Positions 25,750 through 33,749 of a stretch of DNA of 55,628 nucleotides are shown here, one piece after another (within the stretch, counting starts at the first letter, position 1; every line of letters begins with the position of its first letter). The DNA comes from an uncultured Duncaniella sp. GTDB taxonomy: Bacteria; Bacteroidota; Bacteroidia; Bacteroidales; Muribaculaceae. Position numbers and translations under genes: made by a program. The DNA is taken from the NCBI GenBank assembly GCA_910586305.1, contig CAJUGS010000020.1, positions 1 to 55,628 of the forward strand, read 5' to 3'. The notes under the pieces are model-generated. The model was not told the origin of the DNA, searched no databases, and worked only from the letters and a program-made list of their open reading frames with translations.

Positions 25750-27207
25750 ATGAATCTCATAGACCTAATAGTATTTCTCATTTTCACAGTCGGTACAATT
25801 CTTTTCGGCTATATGTTTGGCCGCAAGAAGCAGAGCAGCGACGAGTTCACACGCGGAGGCGGCAAAGTGCCCGGATGGGTTGTGGGTCTCTCCATTTTTG
25901 CCTCGTTTTGCAGCTCTATATCCTTCCTCGGTTATTGTTCCTCCGCCTTTATGGGCAACTGGAACGCATTTGTTTTCACATTGTCAATTCTTCCGGCCGG
26001 CCTTCTTGCCATGTGGTATTTTGTGCCGTTCTATCGCTCACTTGGCAGCATTAGCGCCTATAGTTATTTCGAGCAGCGCTTTGGTCGCTGGGCACGTCTC
26101 TATGCCTCGACATTCTATCTCTTCACACAGGTATGTCGTTCAGGTGCCATACTCTTCCTTCTTGCCGTTCCGATGAATGTCCTGATGGGATGGAATATTC
26201 CTATTGTTGTTACTGTCACCGGTCTCGGCATCATATTATATAGTCAGAAAGGCGGTTTAAAATCGGTAATCTGGACCGAGGCTCTCCAGGGAGCCATCCT
26301 CATAGGCGGTGCTGTAATATGCCTTGTTGTATTGCTGATGGGAATGCCAGAAGGACCATCCCAGGCTATTGAGATATGCCGTGAACACAACAAGTTCTCA
26401 CTCGGAAGTTTTGACGGTTCGCTTGTAGAGAGTACTTTCTGGGTATGCCTGATATACGGAATGTTCACCAATCTCAACAACTTTGCCATCGACCAAAGCT
26501 ACACTCAGCGATATTGTGCGGCTCCTTCTCTTCGCGAAGCTCGTAAAAGCGCGTTTTGGGGTTCTCTTCTCACGATACCGGTCAACATCGTACTATTCCT
26601 AATAGGTTCCTTCCTGTTTGCATTTTACTATGTACATCCCGGTGCACTTCCCGATGGAATCAAAAGTGACTTTGTGTTCCCTTATTTTATAATTAACGAG
26701 ATGCCGGTTGGACTTATCGGCCTTCTCATCGCATCTATTTTCTGTGCCGGCATGAGCACAGTGGCCACAAGTGTGACATCATCAGGAACCATCGTGCTTA
26801 CAGACTTCTATTCGCGCATCGATCCCGATGCATCCGACGACCGAAAAGTTGTAGTGCTTCGTCTGGCAAGTGTCGCTGTTGGAATCCTTGGCATAGGTGT
26901 GGCTCTTTGTTTCTTGCTTGTCGACAATGCGCTGGATGCATGGTGGGCTCTTAGCTCCGTATGTTCAGGCGGTGTCCTCGGTATGTTCCTTCTCGCCTAT
27001 CTATGTCCTAAGGCAGGAAAGAGCCATGTCGTTCCTGGTGTCATCATAGGAGTTGCCTCACTCATACTCATCGCAATGCAGACCAAACTGACGGAGTGGA
27101 TGGACATACCGCGCTTTGTCCACATCAATCTCTCAATCGTGATATCCACTCTTATCATCTTCTTTGTCGGCTTTATCCTCGTTTCTGTGAGCGGCAAAAG
27201 ACGCTGA
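25750..27207 (+). CDS. Sodium:solute symporter (SSS family), second copy
   Basis: A 485-residue inner-membrane symporter with about 13 helices. FGRKKQSSDEFTRGGGKVPGW and the following SIFASFCSSISFLGYCSSAF are typical of SSS proteins, as are QKGGLKSVIWTEALQG and the FCAGMSTVATSVTSSGTIVLTDFY segment. It is not a close copy of the symporter encoded at 23118: length and most residues differ, which suggests a different substrate. It is probably the last gene of the operon and ends before a terminator. Confidence 0.9.
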   Translation: MNLIDLIVFLIFTVGTILFGYMFGRKKQSSDEFTRGGGKVPGWVVGLSIFASFCSSISFLGYCSSAFMGNWNAFVFTLSILPAGLLAMWYFVPFYRSLGSISAYSYFEQRFGRWARLYASTFYLFTQVCRSGAILFLLAVPMNVLMGWNIPIVVTVTGLGIILYSQKGGLKSVIWTEALQGAILIGGAVICLVVLLMGMPEGPSQAIEICREHNKFSLGSFDGSLVESTFWVCLIYGMFTNLNNFAIDQSYTQRYCAAPSLREARKSAFWGSLLTIPVNIVLFLIGSFLFAFYYVHPGALPDGIKSDFVFPYFIINEMPVGLIGLLIASIFCAGMSTVATSVTSSGTIVLTDFYSRIDPDASDDRKVVVLRLASVAVGILGIGVALCFLLVDNALDAWWALSSVCSGGVLGMFLLAYLCPKAGKSHVVPGVIIGVASLILIAMQTKLTEWMDIPRFVHINLSIVISTLIIFFVGFILVSVSGKRR

Positions 27208-27232
27208 ACCTATATTCCACTAAGACATAATC

Positions 27233-27277
27233 ACTCCGCAGCCGGCAAAGACCAATATTCCGGCTACGGAGTTTTTT
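27233..27277 (+). terminator. Terminator of the sugar/corrinoid operon
   Basis: Arms 27233-27245 and 27260-27272 pair over 13 positions with one mismatch, across a 14-base loop, and a T6 run follows. Confidence 0.8.
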
Positions 27278-27316
27278 ATTTCATGGTGACCATCTTTCAA
27301 TATACTCGGGAAAATG

Positions 27317-27348
27317 TTTGCCGTTTCTGCAATCGTTTTGTAACTTTG
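27317..27348 (+). promoter_or_regulatory. Promoter for the coiled-coil protein operon
   Basis: TTTG at 27317-27320, exactly 20 bases, then TAACTTTG at 27341-27348: a textbook Bacteroidota promoter, 35 bases before the ATG at 27384. Confidence 0.8.
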
Positions 27349-27383
27349 CATATAAATAACTTATCTACTCACTAAACTCCGTC

Positions 27384-28295
27384 ATGAAGAAACAGACCAA
27401 ACCGATTCTGATTACTGCAATAGTTCTCGCTGTACTTCTTCTCGTGGCTGTCGGCTTTGGTGTGACCCAGGTCGCATCGTTGAAGTCGCAGGTAGCTGAA
27501 GCACAGTTGCTCAATGAAGAACTCCGTCTTGACAACGAACAACTTCAGCTCTCAAATGAATTTGATCTTCTCAACTCGGAATTTCAGCAATACGAGGATC
27601 AGGCTCAACGTCTTGCCAACGATACGATTCTTGCAAAGTATACTGCGGCAAAGGCCAAAGTAGAACACCTCATGAACGAACTTAAAAACGAGAAGGTGAA
27701 ATCGGCAGCTCGTATTAAAGAACTGCAAAATGAGATATCTACTCTCAAGGGACTTCTTCGCCACTATATCGCCCAGATTGACTCATTAAACAAAGAGAAC
27801 GCCGGACTCAGGGCTGAGAATACAGAAATCAAGGAGCAAAATCAGCGCATGAGTTCGCGCCTACAGGAAGAAACACGTAAAAACGAGAATCTTAGCGAGC
27901 GAATGACGCTTGCCGAGAAACTCAACGTCACAGGAGTGACGCTAACACCTCTTAAGAAAAACGGCAAGACAGAAAAGAATGTCAAGAAAGCCAAACAATT
28001 GATGGTACGCTTCACCATTCCCCAAAACAACTCGACCCCCGTTGGTGAAAAGGTTATCTATATGCGCCTCATCTCTCCCGAAGGCCAGCTTCTTGGGGGG
28101 GCCGGCTCTTTCCCGTTTGAAGGTAAAAGCATTCCATGCAGTGCCCGCAAGAGCATCGAATACGCCGGCGACGAAATTCCAGGCATCACCATCTACTGGG
28201 ATGTCAACACAGCTCTCAATCCGGGTGACTACACTGTTGAATTATTTACCGATGGCTATCGTCTTGCCTCTCGTCATTTCACTCTGAAAAAATAG
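27384..28295 (+). CDS. Membrane-anchored coiled-coil protein, function unknown
   Basis: A 303-residue protein with one N-terminal membrane anchor (about residues 8-30), a long heptad-rich coiled coil (about 32-180, rich in Leu, Glu, Lys and Asn) and a compact C-terminal domain (about 185-303) containing KAKQLMVRFTIPQNN, RLISPEGQLLG and GDYTVELFTDGYRLASR, which look like a small beta-sandwich. No enzymatic motif is visible. The C-terminal domain presumably lies outside the inner membrane. It is followed after ten bases by the MgtC-family gene, so they are probably co-transcribed. I recognise the layout as common in Bacteroidales but not a defined function. Confidence 0.75.
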   Translation: MKKQTKPILITAIVLAVLLLVAVGFGVTQVASLKSQVAEAQLLNEELRLDNEQLQLSNEFDLLNSEFQQYEDQAQRLANDTILAKYTAAKAKVEHLMNELKNEKVKSAARIKELQNEISTLKGLLRHYIAQIDSLNKENAGLRAENTEIKEQNQRMSSRLQEETRKNENLSERMTLAEKLNVTGVTLTPLKKNGKTEKNVKKAKQLMVRFTIPQNNSTPVGEKVIYMRLISPEGQLLGGAGSFPFEGKSIPCSARKSIEYAGDEIPGITIYWDVNTALNPGDYTVELFTDGYRLASRHFTLKK

Positions 28296-28305
28296 CTCTC
28301 TCAAC

Positions 28306-29022
28306 GTGGAACAATTCTGGCAAGAAGTGACGGCAGTGGATATAAATTCCACCTCAGCGTTATTCCGTATAGTACTTAGCCTTATACTCGGTTCTTGTAT
28401 TGGCATAGAGCGCAAGCGAAAAGGCCAGATGGCCGGACTCCGCACTTTCTCACTTATATCGATGGGTGCCTGTATCGCCATGGTGCTATCAATATATGTG
28501 TGTCAGGAAACAGTGGGGCTTCTTAGAGGCGACCCTTCTCGAATTGCTGCTCAGGTATTGTCGGGAATCGGCTTCCTTGGCGCTGGTGCCATAATCCAGA
28601 TGAAAGGCTCTGTACGTGGACTCACCACGGCTGCCGGTATATGGATTATAGCCGCCGTTGGTATGTCGGTAGGATGTGGACTATACCTTGTCTCCATAGT
28701 ATCCACTATTCTTGTACTGTTTGTGCTCACACTTCTCGAACGGATTGAACACAGAGTGAATGTGGGCAACGAAGCGCGCACAATACGACTGAAAGTAAAG
28801 GGAATAGTGAAATCCATCGATCCATACAAGAAGGTACTGTCTGAGTTCGACATACATTTGACCAAAGTATATGTGGAGTATGACTATGACAAAGATGAAA
28901 CCAGACTCAATCTCCTTGTCCTTATCCATGAACAGGGCGATATGATTGATGTCTTTGATGCCCTGCACCACGTTATGCCCACAATATCCATTTCTCTGTC
29001 AAACCAGGCTGATCTCTCCTGA
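28306..29022 (+). CDS. MgtC/SapB-family membrane protein
   Basis: A 238-residue inner-membrane protein with four or five N-terminal helices holding the MgtC signature segments SCIGIERKRKGQMAGLRT, GIGFLGAGAIIQ and VRGLTTAAGIW, plus a C-terminal cytosolic ACT-like domain (about 155-235). MgtC proteins are linked to magnesium homeostasis and acid survival in other bacteria; the role in Bacteroidales is not established. The start is a GTG at 28306; no in-frame ATG lies nearby. The gene follows the coiled-coil gene by ten bases. Confidence 0.88.
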   Translation: MEQFWQEVTAVDINSTSALFRIVLSLILGSCIGIERKRKGQMAGLRTFSLISMGACIAMVLSIYVCQETVGLLRGDPSRIAAQVLSGIGFLGAGAIIQMKGSVRGLTTAAGIWIIAAVGMSVGCGLYLVSIVSTILVLFVLTLLERIEHRVNVGNEARTIRLKVKGIVKSIDPYKKVLSEFDIHLTKVYVEYDYDKDETRLNLLVLIHEQGDMIDVFDALHHVMPTISISLSNQADLS

Positions 29023-29061
29023 TTCTGACATTATTCTTCAACTCTCAAACAACCCTCACAA

Positions 29062-31323
29062 TTGATACTCAACTTGGTAATAGCGAGTGTGGCTGCAACT
29101 TTACCGGAGTCATTCTCCGTCGAAGGTCTAATCGGCGACCTTGCCTTCATCTTGATTCTCGGAGCATTCACCACAATACTTTTTAAGTGGTTGAAACAGC
29201 CTGTGGTACTTGGCTACATTGTGGCCGGATTTTTGGCAAGTCCTCATTTCACATACCTCCCGTCTGTTACCACTGAGACCAATATCGACTTTTGGGCTCA
29301 GCTTGGCATAGTGGTGCTCCTATTCTCTCTCGGACTCGAATTCAGTTTTAAAAAACTTCTAAGTGCGGGAGGTTCGGCCGTTGTCACAGCCCTCTTTATA
29401 GTGTGTGGCATGATGACAGCCGGATTTGCAGTAGGACACATACTCGGATTCTCAAACATCAACAGCCTTTTCCTTGGAGGAATGCTATCAATGTCCTCTA
29501 CGACGATTATCATAAAGGCTTTTACCGACCTCAACCTACGACACCGTAAATTTGCATCTCTGGTATTTGCCGTGCTAATTGTCGAGGATTTATTTGCCGT
29601 TCTCATGATGGTAATTCTCTCGTCAATTGCTATCAACAATAGTGTCGAGGGTGGAGAGATGCTATATAGCATCAGTAAACTTGCGTTCTTCCTTGTAATA
29701 TGGTTTGTTGTTGGAGTTTTCGTATTGCCATCATTGCTCAATTCCCAGCGGCGCTTTCTCAATTCCGAAACACTCCTCATCGTATCAATGGGTCTGTGTC
29801 TGGGAATGGCGGTATTTTCCGTGGCTTGCGGATTTTCGCTCGCACTCGGAGCTTTTGTCATGGGATCAATTCTTGCAGGAACAAGCTTTGCCGAGCGAAT
29901 TGAGAAAATCACCATGCCTGTCAAGGATTTATTCGGTTCTGTATTCTTTATATCCGTCGGCATGATGGTCAATCCCGAAGTGATTGCTGAATACTGGCTC
30001 CCCATCCTGATTCTTTCAGCAGTGGTGATTGTTGGAATGATATTCTTTGGCTCATTCGGTATGCTCCTAACAGGCCAGTCTCTTCGAGTGGCTATCGAGA
30101 GTGGCTTCTCACTCACACAAATTGGAGAATTCGCATTCATTATTGCATCACTCGGCATGAGTCTCGGCGTGCTCGACACGCAGATATACCCTATAGTTGT
30201 GGCAGTCTCTGTTGTAACAACTTTCACTACGCCATATTTTATACGTATGGCAGATCCGGCCTATGACTGGGTCGAGGCACATTTGCCCAAACGTCTCCAC
30301 TTCCTCATAGACCGCTACTCTTCTTCTGCAACAGCCGAACAGAGTGTAACCAAGCAGTTATGGCATTCGCTGCTCAAGCGATATCTTTGGAGGGTGATGT
30401 TGTATTCTATTGTTCTCATAGCAATATGCGTGCTCACTACCAACTATATTTTGCCACTGCTTACCGGCATTTTTCCCTCATGGGGACGGATGCTGACACT
30501 CGTGATTTCCCTCATAGCCATGTCACCTTTCCTCATGGCCCTCACATATCCGGCTTCAAAGCAGACAGAGCGTTCCCGATTAAGAGAATGCAATGCACGT
30601 TTTGACATACCATTGATTATAATGACTGTGGTACGCCTTCTGATAGCCATGTGCATCATCGTGTATCTGATCAGTTCACTATACTCCATGGCCGTAGGCT
30701 GGACCCTCGGCATTGCACTATTCTTGGTGCTGATGTTATCGTTTTCTCGCAGAGTCAAAAAACGTCTCGCACGTATCGAGACGCGCTTCATAGACAATCT
30801 CAATGAACGTGAGCTACGTCGTAGCGGTGCAAAGAACGCACTTGTGCCCAATCTGCATCTCGCATTCATGACGGTGGGATACGACTGCCCGTTCGTTGGC
30901 GAACAACTCAAGAATTCCGGCTTGCGCAATCAATACGGAGTCTCTATATCTTCCATACAGCGAGGCAACACAACCATAATGGTGCCTGGAGCTGATTCGC
31001 GTATATTCCCAGGCGACATACTTGGTGTAATTGGAACCGACGAGGAAATACAAAGACTCCTCCCAGTAGTCGAAGCATCTGACGATAACGACAATGCTGC
31101 TCCGCACGGAGAAATTAAACTCACAAGTATCCGTCTCTCCGATGACTCTCCTCTTGTCGGTAAAACAGTGGTCACATCCGGGCTGCGAGACAAATATGAA
31201 TCCCTTCTCGTTGCTGTACAAATAGACAGCGCATATCTGCAGCCCGATCCGGCTCGCCGTTTTGAAGCAGGCGACGTTCTTTGGATCGTAGGTGACACAA
31301 AACGACTCTCGACTCTTTCATAG
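29062..31323 (+). CDS. CPA2-family cation:proton antiporter with two TrkA-C domains (KefB-like)
   Basis: A 753-residue inner-membrane protein. Residues about 20-400 form the antiporter core of some 12 helices (KQPVVLGYIVAGFLASP, LGIVVLLFSLGLEFS, SMSSTTIIIKAFTDL, FSLALGAFVMGSILAGT). Two further hydrophobic segments lie near 450-560, and two RCK-C/TrkA-C domains close the protein (about 600-670 and 680-753). Such proteins exchange potassium or sodium for protons under nucleotide or second-messenger control; here only the C-lobes are present, with no NAD-binding lobe. The start appears to be TTG at 29062; no ATG fits. The pseudokinase gene begins two bases after the stop, implying coupled translation. 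Confidence 0.88.
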   Translation: MILNLVIASVAATLPESFSVEGLIGDLAFILILGAFTTILFKWLKQPVVLGYIVAGFLASPHFTYLPSVTTETNIDFWAQLGIVVLLFSLGLEFSFKKLLSAGGSAVVTALFIVCGMMTAGFAVGHILGFSNINSLFLGGMLSMSSTTIIIKAFTDLNLRHRKFASLVFAVLIVEDLFAVLMMVILSSIAINNSVEGGEMLYSISKLAFFLVIWFVVGVFVLPSLLNSQRRFLNSETLLIVSMGLCLGMAVFSVACGFSLALGAFVMGSILAGTSFAERIEKITMPVKDLFGSVFFISVGMMVNPEVIAEYWLPILILSAVVIVGMIFFGSFGMLLTGQSLRVAIESGFSLTQIGEFAFIIASLGMSLGVLDTQIYPIVVAVSVVTTFTTPYFIRMADPAYDWVEAHLPKRLHFLIDRYSSSATAEQSVTKQLWHSLLKRYLWRVMLYSIVLIAICVLTTNYILPLLTGIFPSWGRMLTLVISLIAMSPFLMALTYPASKQTERSRLRECNARFDIPLIIMTVVRLLIAMCIIVYLISSLYSMAVGWTLGIALFLVLMLSFSRRVKKRLARIETRFIDNLNERELRRSGAKNALVPNLHLAFMTVGYDCPFVGEQLKNSGLRNQYGVSISSIQRGNTTIMVPGADSRIFPGDILGVIGTDEEIQRLLPVVEASDDNDNAAPHGEIKLTSIRLSDDSPLVGKTVVTSGLRDKYESLLVAVQIDSAYLQPDPARRFEAGDVLWIVGDTKRLSTLS

Positions 31324-31325
31324 TC

Positions 31326-32363
31326 ATGAAAAAAGATCTATCATTGACTCCTCACACCATTGTCAGAGGTGGTAAGAATGAATACTGCATCCTTTCCTGC
31401 ATACGACGGGACGGGATGGGCTACACATACATAGCCGAACCTGTAAACAGGCACAAAGGACTACCTAACAAGGTGGTGATACGTGAGCACTTCATGCCCC
31501 ACTGCTCAGAGCGTGGAACCGACGGAATCACAGTTGTCACTCCCGAAGAGATTGCGCCCACGGTAGAGAACTGTCGCACAATCTTTGAGAAGTGTTCGCG
31601 AGTAAGGTTTGAAATATCTTCAATCAGTCCTTCGGTGATAAGTGTTATCGACATTTTTAATGCGAATAATACCTTCTATTATGTAGTGGAGTTCCTTGAC
31701 GGTATCACCTTTGAGGAATATGTGAAACAGAAAGGGCCACTTTCATGGGAGGAAACACGCGAACTTCTCTCGCCAATCTTCGACGCTGTGAAAATAATGC
31801 ATTCTCGTCGATCTATCCACACCGAAATCCAACCCAGACACATACGTTTCGTACACCATAAAGGAGAATACATCCCTGTGCTTTTCAGTCTCTATGCTTC
31901 TCTTCACTTTAATGAGGAAGAAAGACAGATGTGGGCGCTTCCCATTATGACCTGTGAGACCGGATTCGCGCCTCCGGAACAATATGGTAATATTGAAAAC
32001 TTCACACCACAGACCGATATTTATGCACTTGCCGCCACCATAGTTTTTGCACTATCCGGGAAAAAACTTCCGGATTCACGCGTGGTGACCGAGAAAATAA
32101 TACGTGCAACGCTCCCACCTGCCCTTCCGGAGAATACTGTGCAGGCTTTGATTCATGCACTTCATCCCGACATAGCGCAGCGTACAGCTTCAGTTTCAGC
32201 CTTTCGTGACGAACTACGGGAGTTCTATGGAGGACGCCGGCGTGAAATAGATGATGACGAGCATTATGAATCAGTCTGGAAAGAGATATTGAATCAAGAC
32301 CGCATTCCTCTTGCAATCGTGGGTGTAGCAATCATTGCAGCATTATTTATTTTCTTTATGTGA
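31326..32363 (+). CDS. Membrane-anchored pseudokinase of the Bacteroidota Ser/Thr kinase type
   Basis: A 345-residue protein with a kinase-like domain (about 18-300) and one C-terminal membrane helix (about 328-345). The fold marks are clear: a residual glycine loop (RRDGMGYTYIAE), the IREHFMPHCSERG segment that corresponds to the IKEFF...C.R region of Bacteroidota kinases, and an intact APPEQYG...TDIYALAATI. The catalytic residues are not: the VAIK lysine is Arg53, the HRD motif is His-Thr-Glu at 165-167, and the DFG position reads FSL. It should not phosphorylate by the usual mechanism and may instead bind or regulate the neighbouring antiporter, whose gene ends two bases upstream. Confidence 0.82.
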   Translation: MKKDLSLTPHTIVRGGKNEYCILSCIRRDGMGYTYIAEPVNRHKGLPNKVVIREHFMPHCSERGTDGITVVTPEEIAPTVENCRTIFEKCSRVRFEISSISPSVISVIDIFNANNTFYYVVEFLDGITFEEYVKQKGPLSWEETRELLSPIFDAVKIMHSRRSIHTEIQPRHIRFVHHKGEYIPVLFSLYASLHFNEEERQMWALPIMTCETGFAPPEQYGNIENFTPQTDIYALAATIVFALSGKKLPDSRVVTEKIIRATLPPALPENTVQALIHALHPDIAQRTASVSAFRDELREFYGGRRREIDDDEHYESVWKEILNQDRIPLAIVGVAIIAALFIFFM

Positions 32364-32370
32364 CGTAATG

Positions 32371-32402
32371 TTTGCATTGGAAATATTTTTTTATTAATTT
32401 TA
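32371..32402 (+). promoter_or_regulatory. Promoter for the YtxH gene cluster
   Basis: TTTG at 32371-32374, 20 bases, then TAATTTTA at 32395-32402, one base from the TAnnTTTG consensus. About 108 bases of leader precede the ATG at 32511. Confidence 0.55.
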
Positions 32403-32510
32403 ACGCTCAGACGAGAACTATTCCGCTCGTTGTGTTGTTTATCTGACGTAAATACCTCTAACCCCTGTTCCGGTATCAATATCCGGGGCTATAAAAACAC
32501 TCTACGAATT

Positions 32511-32708
32511 ATGAAAGCATTAAACATTGTGCTCGCAGTTTTAGGTGGCGCTGTAGCAGGTGCCGCAGTTGGTCTTCTTCTTGCTCCCGAGAAAGGTGAA
32601 GATACCCGCAAGAACATCATGAAGTATCTTGAAAGCAAAGGTGTCAAGCTTCACAAGACCAAACTCGAAGAACTGGCTGACGAGATAGCTGACGAACTCG
32701 GCAAATAA
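32511..32708 (+). CDS. YtxH-domain small protein, first copy
   Basis: A 65-residue protein with one glycine/alanine-rich membrane helix (LAVLGGAVAGAAVGLLLAPE) followed by KGEDTRKNI and an amphipathic, charged C-terminus, the pattern of YtxH/general-stress proteins. The longer upstream frame has no plausible start. The paralogue begins 74 bases downstream. Function in Bacteroidota is not known; relatives are linked to envelope or general stress. Confidence 0.85.
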   Translation: MKALNIVLAVLGGAVAGAAVGLLLAPEKGEDTRKNIMKYLESKGVKLHKTKLEELADEIADELGK

Positions 32709-32782
32709 TCCCGTGTGACATTTCTCACCCCTCTCTCCGAGTGACTCCCACTAACACCTCTAACCAATAGAACAATCCAACT

Positions 32783-32983
32783 ATGTCATCTAATCTTTCA
32801 ATCCTCTACGCTTTCATTGGCGGAGCTATCGCCGGAGCGGGTGCCGCATTGCTTTTTGCCCCCGAAAAGGGCGTTGATGTGCGCCAGCGTATCGTTGACC
32901 TTCTACGTAAGAAAGGCATTCTATGCTCTGATAACGAGATCGACGCTCTTGTGGAGCAACTCACAACTCAGATTGACGATTAA
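32783..32983 (+). CDS. YtxH-domain small protein, second copy
   Basis: A 66-residue paralogue of the preceding protein, sharing the helix-plus-motif GGAIAGAGAALLFAPEKG-D-RQRI pattern and a similar charged tail, but clearly diverged, so the duplication is old. It ends before a strong hairpin. Confidence 0.85.
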   Translation: MSSNLSILYAFIGGAIAGAGAALLFAPEKGVDVRQRIVDLLRKKGILCSDNEIDALVEQLTTQIDD

Positions 32984-33009
32984 GCCGTTAGGCCATCCAA
33001 CCGATAACG

Positions 33010-33056
33010 ACGGGGCGCGGAATTATCCCCTATCCCATAACTCCGCGCCCCGTTTC
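33010..33056 (+). terminator. Hairpin after the YtxH pair
   Basis: A perfect 12-bp G+C-rich stem (33010-33021 with 33042-33053) across a 20-base loop, followed by a short T run. Only 38 bases separate it from the next ATG, so it may be a partial terminator inside the cluster. Confidence 0.7.
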
Positions 33057-33093
33057 CATAATACAGCGAACACCAAATTCATCCCACTTATCC

Positions 33094-33438
33094 ATGGCCG
33101 AGACATCTTCCCAAATCAACTCCCTTTGGAACGAGCTTAAGGAGACATTAAAGCTCAACATTGACTATGCCAAACTCACCGCTGCCGAGAAAATCACCAT
33201 TCTCCTCTCTACTGTGGCTTTTGTCTTTGTTGCTTTTGTGATGGTTTCATCAATCGTTTTCTTTGTGTCTCTCGCACTTGTCATGCTTCTTTCCAAAAGC
33301 ACCGGTATATTCGGGGCCTCAATGATTATGGCCGGAATCTACGTGGTATTTCTCATTGTCGCGTTCCTACTCCGTCGCTCTCTCATCATCAATCCCATTT
33401 CAAAGTTTGTGTCCTATCTGATACTCAAAAACGATTGA
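33094..33438 (+). CDS. Holin-like membrane protein (phage holin superfamily III type)
   Basis: A 114-residue protein with an amphipathic N-terminal helix (residues about 1-35) and two long membrane helices (about 37-65 and 70-95), matching the chromosomal holin-like family found near YtxH genes. There is no prophage around it, so lysis is unlikely; a role in envelope stress or membrane organisation is more plausible. The next gene starts four bases after the stop. Confidence 0.75.
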   Translation: MAETSSQINSLWNELKETLKLNIDYAKLTAAEKITILLSTVAFVFVAFVMVSSIVFFVSLALVMLLSKSTGIFGASMIMAGIYVVFLIVAFLLRRSLIINPISKFVSYLILKND

Positions 33439-33442
33439 TTTT

Positions 33443-33727
33443 ATGTCCCAGCAAAAGATACTTCCCCACAGAACCGCCGACTGGAACGGCTACAGCATTG
33501 ACGAATTGAGATATATGCGCGCCTATACGGCTGCAAGGATTGAGATAAAGCGTGATCGTCTGACCCAGCGTGTCGCCGCCTTGAAAAAAGGCGGGATAGG
33601 TTCTCAAGGCACAGGCTCAATGGCCAGTCGCCTGCTTGGCGCAATCGGATACGTGGATATGGCACTCATCGGTTGGAAAATTTCTCGCCGCCTATTCAAG
33701 ACAATGCGCATACTGCGCCGCAAATAG
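33443..33727 (+). CDS. Small conserved-looking protein, function unknown
   Basis: A 94-residue basic protein. The N-terminal half has a charged helix (DELRYMRAYTAARIEIKRDRL) that could pair with a partner; the C-terminal half contains a glycine-rich stretch and a mildly hydrophobic segment (RLLGAIGYVDMALIGWKISRRLF). It starts four bases after the holin-like gene, so translation is probably coupled. I recognise no family. Confidence 0.7.
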   Translation: MSQQKILPHRTADWNGYSIDELRYMRAYTAARIEIKRDRLTQRVAALKKGGIGSQGTGSMASRLLGAIGYVDMALIGWKISRRLFKTMRILRRK

Positions 33728-33749
33728 CCTGTATTCCCACACCGTATTT

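Noticed and set aside
29298..30227. 309-residue frame on the minus strand within the antiporter gene
   Set aside because: Antisense shadow rich in Ile, Thr and Arg, with no domain; the antiporter on the plus strand is unmistakable.
33094..33438. Holin-like gene as sign of a prophage or lysis cassette
   Set aside because: No endolysin, tail, integrase or attachment site lies nearby; the neighbours are YtxH genes and prmA.
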